Origin: Labyrinthula sp. Ha
Taxonomy: Eukaryota > Sar > Bigyra > Labyrinthulida > Labyrinthulaceae
Assembly: GCA_015227615.1 (NCBI GenBank)
Contig: JAALGZ010000011.1
Location: forward strand, 186,001-250,000
Direction: 5' to 3'
DNA length: 64,000 bases
Notes under the pieces: model-generated
What the model saw: only the letters and a program-made list of their open reading frames with translations
Database searches by the model: none
Told to the model about the DNA's origin: nothing
Shown: one piece after another, positions 32,701 through 42,400 of the stretch
Numbering within the stretch: position 1 is the first letter of the stretch
Layout: the number at the start of each line of letters is the position of its first letter
Made by a program: the position numbers and the translations under genes

Positions 32701-35290
32701 CAGTGGAAAACTCCTATTTCTTTTTTCTGGCCTGGTTTTGTTATCGCTAGAAAGGACTACTCCTAGTAGCAAAGATCGTCAATTAATGGTTGGTATACAA
32801 TACCAACAATGTTTTCAATTGACGGAAAATGCAACAAGCTGGAAGAAAATACCCTCAAAGCACCATGTGCTAATCTTTCAGATCCGAAAACCCGTCCCCT
32901 TATCATTTCGAAAGTATCACGTCGAGATATACATGAAACAAAAGAAATCTATAAAACAATAACTTAAAATGAGCTGAGCACACAGGGAATTAACTATTCG
33001 AAAACTGTTTATTTTCTTTTTAGTATTGAATTCCGTGTTCATTTTACTAACGGAAAATTTGTTTTATAATTTCAATATAATTTTTAACCTAAGCCGCAAG
33101 GTCGGTATTTTTCTTGTTAGAATCTTATGACTAGAAATACTTTAGTTGAATAAGAAAACCTGTCTTAAATTTGTGCTCAAACAGTTTCCTGTTGATTGTT
33201 TAAAAGGCTTTGGAATTATCACTTTTCCTCGCAAACAGTGAAAAAAAATATTAAGCATCGGATCAGCATAAGCTGGACTAGTAGCAGAGAACCGCATTTC
33301 AAGTTGCTGAAGGTAATGGTGCTTCTCTTCTTCGTAAAGCCTTTCTTCTACTAGATTTTACTTCTGTTGCTGAGTCACCCGGGAATTACATTACATGCTT
33401 TTGCTGGGCATAATTGTTTTGACTTCTCGTAAGTCAAAAATAAACTTTTTTGAATTACCCGAGTGAACGGAACCTAACTCTTTATTAGACTTTTATCAGC
33501 TTAGTGGTGCTTATCAATAAAGGTGCTGGTAACGAAGCCACCTCTGATACATAGTGAGTAGGTATCGGTATAGTTACCCTTATGGTATTAAGCTTCAGTA
33601 AGAATAAATTTAGTTATATCATAAAACAAGAGTTTTGCTCATATTTGTTAAGGGGACTGAGTAGGGCTCCCAATTCAGTCTTTTACCCTAAGACTGGCGA
33701 ATCTGGGAACTTACTCATTACCAACGTTACTATGTTTAATTTATTCCACTATTCTATTTAGTTTTTCACTGACTTGAGGCTTTTCTTCTTTCTGGATGTT
33801 GTCCTGCACTTGTCTTTCCTAAGATTTGTTCCGGCTTCGTGTACAGCCCTTGATCAGTATCAACATAACTGCAAACTACGACCCTGTAACCTAATTTCAC
33901 CTTAGCATTGAATTTTTCAACTATTCCAACCCGACTATCCAAAATTCGCGAAGAGTATAAAAGAAAAATGAAAGATCACAAGGTTGCCCCAACCTTGTAG
34001 GTCCATATGAAATGTTCCAAGCAGTTGATGATGATAGAATGATGAAGATTCAGGTTCCATGTGATTTCTTTTGAGTGTGATGTATCATACTTTTAGCTTA
34101 AATAAAAATTGAGGAAAATAACTTAAATGATGCCTAGTTAGCTAAAAGGCCTGTGGATCTCTATTGCCAGGCACCTGCTGAGCTCATCCCAGAAAACCCA
34201 GTATACTGTGGCATGTCAGAATGGGTTCTTGCACGGTTTTTCCTTTTTGCAGTCGCACATTTCTATAATATGCCAACTGTCCAAACATATATTCTCGCCA
34301 ACTTAGAAGTTCCACCTTCTGATATTTGAGAAAATTAACATCTAGTAAATCATTAATATCAAAAAACCTCTTAACCCCGTTGTATTTATCCTATAATTGT
34401 TACTGGGCTGGTCATTGGAAAGATTTTTTCATAATCTTATCGTTAAGTAAAATTGTCATGAAACAAAGATATCCTCCTCTTTTTGTCATTTTTTTCAAGA
34501 CGGTAAACTCGTACGGACCTAAATCGTAACAAGAAAAATATAACTAGAGTTCAGTCAAAACTGCAAGCAGAAGAAAATAGAGTTGGCGCGCAAATAAATA
34601 CATTTTCTGGAATGATTTAGCAACGCCATTAATAAGAATTAACTTTCTTAGCTAATTTTTCCATGTTATAAGTGTTATTTAGAATTTTAATTCCTGCTGC
34701 TAAGGACAGTTTATAATGTCAGAGTGTGGCTTACGTTAGTTTTAGCTTAAGCATCATCAAGAGCAATGTTGAAATTGGTAGACATGAAACCAGAATTTTA
34801 AGAAGCATACGAGTTTAAAAAAAATTGAGGAGAGTTGCAACACTTGTAAGTTTATTCAACGTTCATTACTTTCTTAGAAATTCTCTACAAATTATTTTCT
34901 ACCAACTGCCTTAGGAAGCTAAGGTTCTATATGTAGGATACTTTTGTAGAGCAGAGACCTTTATAGTATGATCTCTTATACAGAGAAAGCAAATAAAACA
35001 CATTATTTTCTCTTTTATTCCTATAACTTTATTATATTTAAAAACACTTAAGAATTTATTCTTCTAAAGTGTTACATTATGTTTATATCTCTGTATTATA
35101 TAACTATTTATATTTCTTAACCGATAGTTATTATTAGATTACGTTCTTCACAAATATTACGCAGAGTTTATGTAAGATTCAGTTCATTTGTCAAAGTACA
35201 AAATACGTAACTGCTTAAGCCAGCAACTTCTACAATACAAAGGAAAACCTAAACAATACAACCTTCTATTCACTCAAGAAAATAATAACA
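29795..35290. other. Gene-free spacer
   Basis: About 5.5 kb without a recognised gene. Around 33981-34070 a short frame reads like a GPY-type integrase C-terminal module (see findings), too little to name an element. The last 300 bp before 35291 are strongly AT-rich. Confidence 0.5.
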
Positions 35291-35833
35291 ATGGTTGTTC
35301 AACATTTTACAATATTCTCAAGACCCTCAACCACTGAAGAGGGTGTAGTTGTTTTTGAAGATAAACATGACCCGGTTATTAGGTTTGATCTCCCAGTCTT
35401 TGTGTCGTGTCTATTGTTCTTATTTATAAGTGTTGCTTTTTTTCTAGTGGAAAATTATGTTGGAGTGGGGCTATTTATAGTTACAACTATTCTTTCTTGT
35501 TTATCTGACTCTGTATACTTTAACCACTATTGGCTGGACACCGCTGACCGAATGCACGCTCTGATCTCGGCTGCGTTCCTTACTTACTTTTGCTTTCTCC
35601 GATGGTTAAGTCAGCTGCAGCTCATTGAGATTCTTAGTAGAAAAAGTCTCCTAAAAATACTTCTCATTGTGTATTGTGCACTTCCTTGTGTTTATTTTTT
35701 GCATAATGCTCGCAGGTTTCCTGTGAGGTCTCAAAAGTGGAGGTGGTACCATATTAGATGGCATATAGCAGCTGCTTTTGGAGGGTTTATTTCGGTCTTA
35801 TGCAGTTACGGTTGGTTAGATTTTGCATTTTAA
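35291..35833 (+). CDS. Small multi-pass membrane protein of unknown function
   Basis: 180 residues with about five hydrophobic segments: 33-54, 57-78, 88-108, 119-138 and 157-175. Polar residues sit at helix ends: S72, D73, D83, D86, R87, H89, H138 and the WRWYHIRWH stretch (150-158). A pattern of Ser/Asp, Asp and paired His across helices is reminiscent of the CREST superfamily of membrane hydrolases (alkaline ceramidase, PAQR, PER1), but the match is by pattern only. No signal peptide is needed, since the first helix would serve as anchor. The gene is real by length, hydrophobic periodicity and position: it converges on CCT5, stop to stop, with 98 bp between. Confidence 0.75.
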   Translation: MVVQHFTIFSRPSTTEEGVVVFEDKHDPVIRFDLPVFVSCLLFLFISVAFFLVENYVGVGLFIVTTILSCLSDSVYFNHYWLDTADRMHALISAAFLTYFCFLRWLSQLQLIEILSRKSLLKILLIVYCALPCVYFLHNARRFPVRSQKWRWYHIRWHIAAAFGGFISVLCSYGWLDFAF

Positions 35834-35931
35834 TTTATTTAGTAGATTTAATTTAGTCTGAATATAGGTACACTTTAGTCAATAGGAAATAGAAGTTTCA
35901 AGTTAAACCTTACAACCGCAGTCAAAGCTTT

Positions 35932-37566
35932 TCACATCGCATCAGCTGGGCTTATGACGTCGTCGATCTTCAGAATCATCTTAACAAGTTGCGTAGCAAG
36001 TTGAAGCTGCTGCTGTTTTCCAACCAGTGTTTCAAATACTTTTTGTGACTTCATGTCAATTCCATCACCCATGCAGTCAATCCCTAACCAAGATTTGTTC
36101 TCAGAAACCTGAGTAGCCTTCACTTCACTAACCGCTTTGAGAGCGCTCAGTCCACTGTTTTCTGCCAAAGCACATGCGATGTCTTCCAAAGCAGCTGCAA
36201 ATCCCATTCTCTCTAACTCGAATTCTTCATTTTCTGGTCCTGCAACCTATTAAATAAACTGATATTATAGACTTACCTTGGAAAGGTTAAGTGCCATTGA
36301 CAGCTCCGCCGAACCACCTCCATAAACGATGCGCGGATCTCTTACTAGGTTTCGCACCACACAAAGAGCATCGTGAATACTTCTCTCTGCTTCTTCAACA
36401 AGCATTTGGTTACTCCCTCTGACTAATAAAGTGACACTGTTAGTCTTTTTTCCGCCCGGTGTATTAACAAGCAAGACTCTGTCACCTGCAGTTCCCAAAC
36501 TTTCTTCTTTTACAACCCTACACACACCAAGTTTCTCAGGGCTAAGCTCTTCAAAGCGAGGCACAATCTTGGCACCTGTTGCAATTGCCAGGAGTTCAAT
36601 CTCTTGGCCGCCTACCCAACGAACTGCGTGTAGTCCGTGCTTGTACAATAAGTGGTTCGCCTCGTCATCAAACCCCCATTGACAGAAGACTACCTGCGCC
36701 CCACTAGCTTTAACCATTTCTATCATGTCTGTGAAATATTCTTGCTCCTTGGCTGCAAGCTCCGCATACTGCTTAGCAGATTTGATTTGAATCTGGTGCT
36801 TCGTTTTTGGCTTAGGGGGTTCGAAAGCACATGTAAGAATACAACACTTAACATCATTCAAAACTTTCGTCATTTGAGGATGACTGAACTCCTTATCCAA
36901 AACAACTCCTTGTACTAACTTTGTGTCTGCTAGAGTTCCTCCTACTTTTGAAGCTACCTTTATAAGTTCAAAATTTACATCCTTTCTCTCCAAATCAGCT
37001 ACAGCAAGAACCGTATCAACAGCTACCTTGGCAAGGTAATCACGGTACTTATTTACAATTTTAGAGCTCAGCGTTGTCTTCGCCGTTTCCAAGAGAACAT
37101 TTTCACTAGTTTCTAAGGTTGTGGAGATACTTTCCAAATGCTTTAGACAAGTTGAGCATGCGGACTCAAACCCATTGGATATTTGCACTGGATGGATTCC
37201 TTTGTTCAAAAGTTTCTCTGCTTGGCCCAACAAAGCTCCTGCAAGAACTACAACTCCTGTAGTACCATCTCCAATTTCATCATCCTGAGATTTGGAAAGC
37301 TGGACAATAAGCCTCGCTATTTGGTGCTGCACATACATCCGATCAAGAATCGTCGCTCCATCATTAGTTATTGTAACATCACCATCTGGCGAAACAAGCA
37401 TTTTGTCTAGACCCTTCGGTCCTAAAGAACTTCGTAAGATATTGGCTACAGTCCTTGCTGCCAATATGTTTGATTTTTGAGCGTCCAATCCTTTCAAACG
37501 ATCTCTATTTTCTTGCTCTCTCATGATAACAAAGGGCCTCCCATATTCATCAAAAACAACTGACAT
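35932..37566 (-). CDS. CCT5: T-complex protein 1 subunit epsilon (CCT5), two exons
   Basis: Exons 37566-36277 and 36246-35932 give 534 residues. It is one of eight subunits of the cytosolic chaperonin TRiC/CCT, which folds actin and tubulin. The N terminus [14 protein letters not shown] is specific to the epsilon subunit. Group II chaperonin motifs are present: [12 protein letters not shown] (46-57), [14 protein letters not shown] (61-74), [19 protein letters not shown] (95-113) and [13 protein letters not shown] (about 414-426). The second exon begins [21 protein letters not shown] and runs through [25 protein letters not shown] in two parts, as in CCT5 of animals and fungi. The start lies 94 bp from the divergent NAA38-like gene. 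Confidence 0.96.
36247..36276 (-). other. Ultrashort spliceosomal intron of CCT5 (30 nt)
   Basis: On the minus strand it starts GTAAGT and ends TTTAATAG. Removal joins ALNLSK to [10 protein letters not shown], as in other CCT5 proteins. The length is a multiple of three, but an in-frame TAA inside it would stop translation if retained. Confidence 0.88.
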
Positions 37567-37660
37567 TTTTTGTCTCTTTGATTTTCTTTAACGGTTGTTT
37601 AAGTTTCTGTGCTATTTCTAAATAAATTGATTTTGGGTAAATTCCCATAACATAAAACAG
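37567..37660. promoter_or_regulatory. Bidirectional promoter region, CCT5 and NAA38-like gene
   Basis: 94 bp between divergent starts. It is T-rich on the plus strand and contains TAACGGTT (37589-37596), a good Myb-type site. No CCAAT box is seen. Confidence 0.45.
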
Positions 37661-37870
37661 ATGGAGTTCTTGGACCAGGTGTTAAGAGTGACTATTAGTG
37701 ACGAAAGAAAGATAAAAGGTTATTTGAAATGTGTTGATAACGCTATGAATTTGATATTGGGTGATTCTGTATCTGAAATTGTAGAAAACGTAGCTAAACA
37801 TGAACATCTATTAGGAACAGTCATGATCCCACAAGAGCACATTAAAAAGATTGAGATTCTGCAGCAGTAG
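37661..37870 (+). CDS. NAA38: LSM-domain protein, NAA38/LSMD1-like
   Basis: 69 residues, almost nothing but the Sm fold. Sm1 is about 5-38, with NLILGD at 30-35, and Sm2 about 49-64, LLGTVMIPQEHIKKIEI. The DERKIKGYLKCVDNAMNLILG and LGTVMIPxxHI strings fit NAA38 (Mak31), the auxiliary subunit of the NatC N-terminal acetyltransferase, better than the LSM2-8 or SmB-G proteins, which usually have RG in Sm2. A divergent LSM8 or SmX cannot be excluded. It ends 6 bp from the stop codon of the convergent coiled-coil gene. Confidence 0.85.
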   Translation: MEFLDQVLRVTISDERKIKGYLKCVDNAMNLILGDSVSEIVENVAKHEHLLGTVMIPQEHIKKIEILQQ

Positions 37871-37876
37871 TTATGC

Positions 37877-39499
37877 TTAACCTTGCTTGAGTTCTTCGAT
37901 TTGTTTAACAACTGAGTTTAAGTTAAGCATAAAATCTTTCATCTCAGTTTCATCTTCAATTGTTTCATTCTGCTGGAATCCTTGTTGCAGCAACTCAATT
38001 TCCTTTTCTCGTTTGTGTTGCTCTAATTCTAAAAACTGAACTCGTTGTTTTAACTTCTCACATTCCACAAATATTTCTCCTTTATTGGAATATGTCTCAT
38101 TACGCAAAAAATTATCAACTTTTTCCAGTAAAATATTTTCCAGATACTTCTTTTCTTCTACACTTTTTTTTAACTTTCGAAATTCTTCTTGGGAAACAAA
38201 TTTATCAGAAAATGATGTTTGAGTCGCTGCTGATGCTTGTTCTAGAAATGAGCCTATTTTATTCACTTTCTTGTTCAGCAGAGTGGTTCTATGTTGTAGC
38301 TTCGATTCCAGCAACTTTATTTCATTCTCAAGTTTGCGTACATTCCAGGGTTTTGTTTTACTTTCAAGTCTTGCTTTCAATGTCTTTAGTTGCATATCCT
38401 TTTGCTTTAAGCACTTATCTTTATCCAATAACTGCTTCTTTAAGTTTGTAGTTGGATATATATTTGTTTGAGTAGGTTTGTTTTCTTTGAGTTTCCTTAT
38501 AGAAAGTGCCTTTTCTGCAGCCTCCAATTTCTTCGTTTTAAGTTCCAGCTGCTCAGCCATCAACTTTAACTCAGCTTCTAAATTTAGTATTTTGTTTTCT
38601 AATACTTTTTTACTCTTATCGTTTCTTAGCTCATGAATTTCTTCTTCAAGGGCATTTATTTTACTCTCACAGTTTAATCTTTCCTTCAGGTGATCATATT
38701 GAGCTCTCTTGTCAATTTCATCTTCCCTTACATTTTCTTTGCTTAATGATAAGCTTCTGTTTCCTTGCCCCTCAATTATCTCACGGATCTTCTTAAACTC
38801 TTCACCCAACTCAAGGTTTTTGCTTTCTTCAAGCTTGTTATTAATGGCAGAAAGTACTTCACTTATGCTTCCATTTTTAGCTGCCTTAATCCTTGCATTT
38901 TCTTCTTGAAGCTGATTAACTTTCTTTTTCAATTCATTGAAGACCCTTTTATTGTAAATGGAACTTCTTTGTGAACGAATACTGTCAACCTTTAACTCTG
39001 GCTCCTTGTTTCTTTTGGAAGACACATTCAAAATTTTTGAGGTTAAATCTTCAGAAAAAGCTTCCGACGCATATTCCCCAAATACAGGTTCATTTGATAT
39101 GCTGTTCTTTTCATGTATATCTTCTGTTTCTTCCAATGAGTGAAAAGTTTCGTTCACCTCAGCTTCGTAAGCTTCAGGGAAGCTCTCAGAGGGGTTTTCC
39201 GACATTCCTATATTTTCGCTTGATATAGTTGATTTGTCATCATTTCTTTGACTCACGCCTAAAGCTTCGTTTTCTGGCAGCAACAATTCTTCACTGTCAT
39301 TAAGATTGGGTTCACTTCCGTCTTCTTGAGAAGGTTTCTTCAGTAAAGGGTTAGAATTTTCAATATTGATCACCTCCTTCAACAACTCATCTGCACGTTC
39401 TGATATCTTTTTTTCGTTATCCCAAGTGGTATCAGGAGATACAGATAAAACTGCTTCCTCTGTTATATCTTCACTGTTAACCGTCGAGTTCATTCTCAT
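37877..39499 (-). CDS. Coiled-coil protein with two TQT (LC8-type) motifs
   Basis: 540 residues. Residues 1-180 are acidic, Ser-rich and probably disordered. From about 183 to 525 heptad-like Leu/Glu/Lys sequence predicts long coiled coils with breaks near 250-262, 340-352 and 420-435. Two breaks carry TQT motifs: KPTQT (341-345) and AATQT (424-428). KxTQT is the established binding motif of the dynein light chain LC8, so dimerisation by LC8 is a reasonable inference. It could be a golgin-, centrosome- or cilium-type scaffold; no family signature was recognised. The frame has two early ATGs (residues 1 and 3). Confidence 0.85.
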   Translation of the reverse strand: MRMNSTVNSEDITEEAVLSVSPDTTWDNEKKISERADELLKEVINIENSNPLLKKPSQEDGSEPNLNDSEELLLPENEALGVSQRNDDKSTISSENIGMSENPSESFPEAYEAEVNETFHSLEETEDIHEKNSISNEPVFGEYASEAFSEDLTSKILNVSSKRNKEPELKVDSIRSQRSSIYNKRVFNELKKKVNQLQEENARIKAAKNGSISEVLSAINNKLEESKNLELGEEFKKIREIIEGQGNRSLSLSKENVREDEIDKRAQYDHLKERLNCESKINALEEEIHELRNDKSKKVLENKILNLEAELKLMAEQLELKTKKLEAAEKALSIRKLKENKPTQTNIYPTTNLKKQLLDKDKCLKQKDMQLKTLKARLESKTKPWNVRKLENEIKLLESKLQHRTTLLNKKVNKIGSFLEQASAATQTSFSDKFVSQEEFRKLKKSVEEKKYLENILLEKVDNFLRNETYSNKGEIFVECEKLKQRVQFLELEQHKREKEIELLQQGFQQNETIEDETEMKDFMLNLNSVVKQIEELKQG

Positions 39500-42400
39500 T
39501 CAAGGTTGTGGTAATTCAACATTATCTTTTACATTTGTTTTCGAGACAAGAAATTAAAAGGTTGTTAAATTCGTAACAAACTTATTTGAATTTATACTGA
39601 AGTGAAAAATATCTGTCTATTTAGTTTATTACTATATATCAAATAAAATTATACTTCATATACCTATATTTATAAATATTTTATTCTTTTAAAGAAAGAC
39701 GTTTTCTCCTAATTACATTAACTCTAAAGTAAACAACATAGGGTTCCGCTACTTAGGCTCGTTTGATTTTTTATTGACTATTTCCCACTATAAACCTTAA
39801 TCTTTGCCTTTAAATACATATATATATACATATATTAAATTAAAACTTTCACCTTCAAGGGCTCAGCTATGGATGGGTAACTGGATCAGGGAATATTCTA
39901 AAATCCTGGATTCTGGATTCTATGCTTCAAAATGAAGAACATTTTCAGATGAAATACTCAAACTTATCATATATAGAATAGATGACACTCATGAGGGCTT
40001 CATATTTTTTATATATTTTTTCGATTTTGACGTTTTTACCCAAGAAATTTTCGAACTTGAATGGTTCGCAACTAACAGTCGATAACTGGTAATGCAAAGA
40101 GGCCTCTTCCTAAATTCTATTCAATGCAAGGTCAGTAAATCGAATTAAGATTCATCACTATAAGTTAAATTTTTTCCTACACATAGTTAAAAACACAAAT
40201 AGGATTATTCCCCAGGGCGTGACAGTGCAACGACTCATGGCGAGGAAAGGCGAAAAGAAAATGTGATATGTTTCGATTCCAGGTGTTGAAACAAGGAATC
40301 ACATTATTTCAATAGACTTATGTTTCACAAAACTGGATGTATTTATCCATATCTAGCTCAAACATAGTCATACTAAGTATTATCTGTCACTTGCTACTTG
40401 ATATGAATCAAAGCTACATCTGTCGCTTTATAAATGCCATGAATTATCTTCCATATTTGCTCCAAAATAAACAGGTACAAGTACAATTACTATCTAGAGA
40501 CTTTCAAGATTCATTGTTTTTATTGACGGAAGACCCCCCCTCAGCAAAATATTCAGAAATGTTTCATAATACCAAATCCTGTGCTATCTTGTATCGTGAG
40601 TTTTCTTTACTTATATAAGAATTTTATGACTCAATTCTTAGGCTTAAGATGGCATATGACAGCATATATATATGTTAACAAACCTCGCAATTAAAATAAT
40701 ATAATGGTAGCGACACTTTAGTTCACGGAATGAGTAAAAAATAAGCTTTGGTAGTCTAACCTCCAGCAGGATCTCCCCCATGTAGCGACGCTACTCCCAC
40801 CTAGAGTTATATCTTGATGTATTGACTCCTTAGATCTTTGTAATATTTTTAGTATACTTTAAATTTTACTCTTAGCAATGATCACACTAAAAAAAGAGAA
40901 CTCTGCGTGGGCTAGAGTAATGATGGGATGTTATTACCATTCTTTCTCTTAGTTAAATAGGAGGTGCACAGGAGTGAGCAGAATTAAGCTGTCAGTAAAA
41001 AAGCGTACTTATGAATTATTGAACTTTTTTCTTGAAAATAAACTCCATGAAGGGTATTGGGGGAAATGCAAGATCTAAATTCAGGTACAAATATGAATCT
41101 TTTAATTTGAAGCAATTTATGATCTCTTAAATGACTTGCTGCCTAAAATATTAGTGGATAGAAACTAAAGCCGTATCGTAACAGCAGATTCACTGGTCAC
41201 GTAAACATGATTTTACTAGAGTACTATTAGTAAAATTTTTTCTTGATAAAAGAGTAAATGTGAGTTTTATTTACCAATATGCAACATCTTCTCAAGTATA
41301 TGAACTAGTCTGATTTTTTTTTGTAGTGATTCGACTTAACACAGATAATAAGTGGTGAATTAATCATAATCCATGCTTTAAACATATATAGATTTCGGAA
41401 TTGCGGAAACGTGCAAAGTCAATATAGAAAAACTATTTTCACCATCACTGACATAAGTTTAAGTTATGTTAATGAGCTTTTAGTAGGAAACTGGGACTAA
41501 GGAATCGAACCAGGGTGGTAGCAATATATTGCAGATCAAGAGGCTGAAGCTTTCCTAACATGGTAACCATTTTTGTTTATACTTTTCTATTCTATAACTG
41601 AATACTGTACCTAATATTGCCATCATAGGAGGATACTACCGCTTTGATCTCATGTAAAAATCTGATACGGTTTTGATACCCGCCAAATATTCTTAGTGTG
41701 ACTGGCTTGTTAAGAATTTGTGCACAAGAGAGAGAGAGAGTCATGAGAAAGGTGAACGGTAATTACTTCTATTCCAATATAACGGATATATTTTTTACCG
41801 CGAACTCAAACACTTCTTGTTTTTTATTGGCCAGAGAAATTGCCCAAAATTAAATACCCCGAAAAAATTCAAAAGTTTATAAATGGGTGAACAAAAATGA
41901 AAGTATTTTATAAGATACCTACTTGGAAAAAAATAAACAAAAGATAAATTTACGAAAACATAAATTTGAATAGCTTCACAAAGGATTTAGTTCAAGAAGC
42001 AAGGGTATTTTGGTATAGGGGTTCACTCAAAAAATAGAGGAATGTTTTCGAACATAGGCTTGGAAATTTGAGTTTGATCAATAAAAATAACTATTACCAT
42101 TTTTAAACCCTGTTGTGAAATTTCTGTCAGTAAAATCAAATTATAACAATTTCATTTTATTTTAATACTAACCTACACCCTCTCATTTTTGGTGTTCGAA
42201 GTTAATGCGCCTAAAATGTCTATTGCCCTGCGTTAAGCCGATGGTTAATAACTTTCATATACACAACTCCGTTTATCTAGGTTCAGTGCTTAAAAAAAGA
42301 TGTACATCCATCCTCATGTTCATCGAGGACAGAGTGAGGAGCGAGGAGCGAGTTATGGGCCTTTTTAAAAGCGTACGCTACCCCAAACTTTAAGGGTTAA

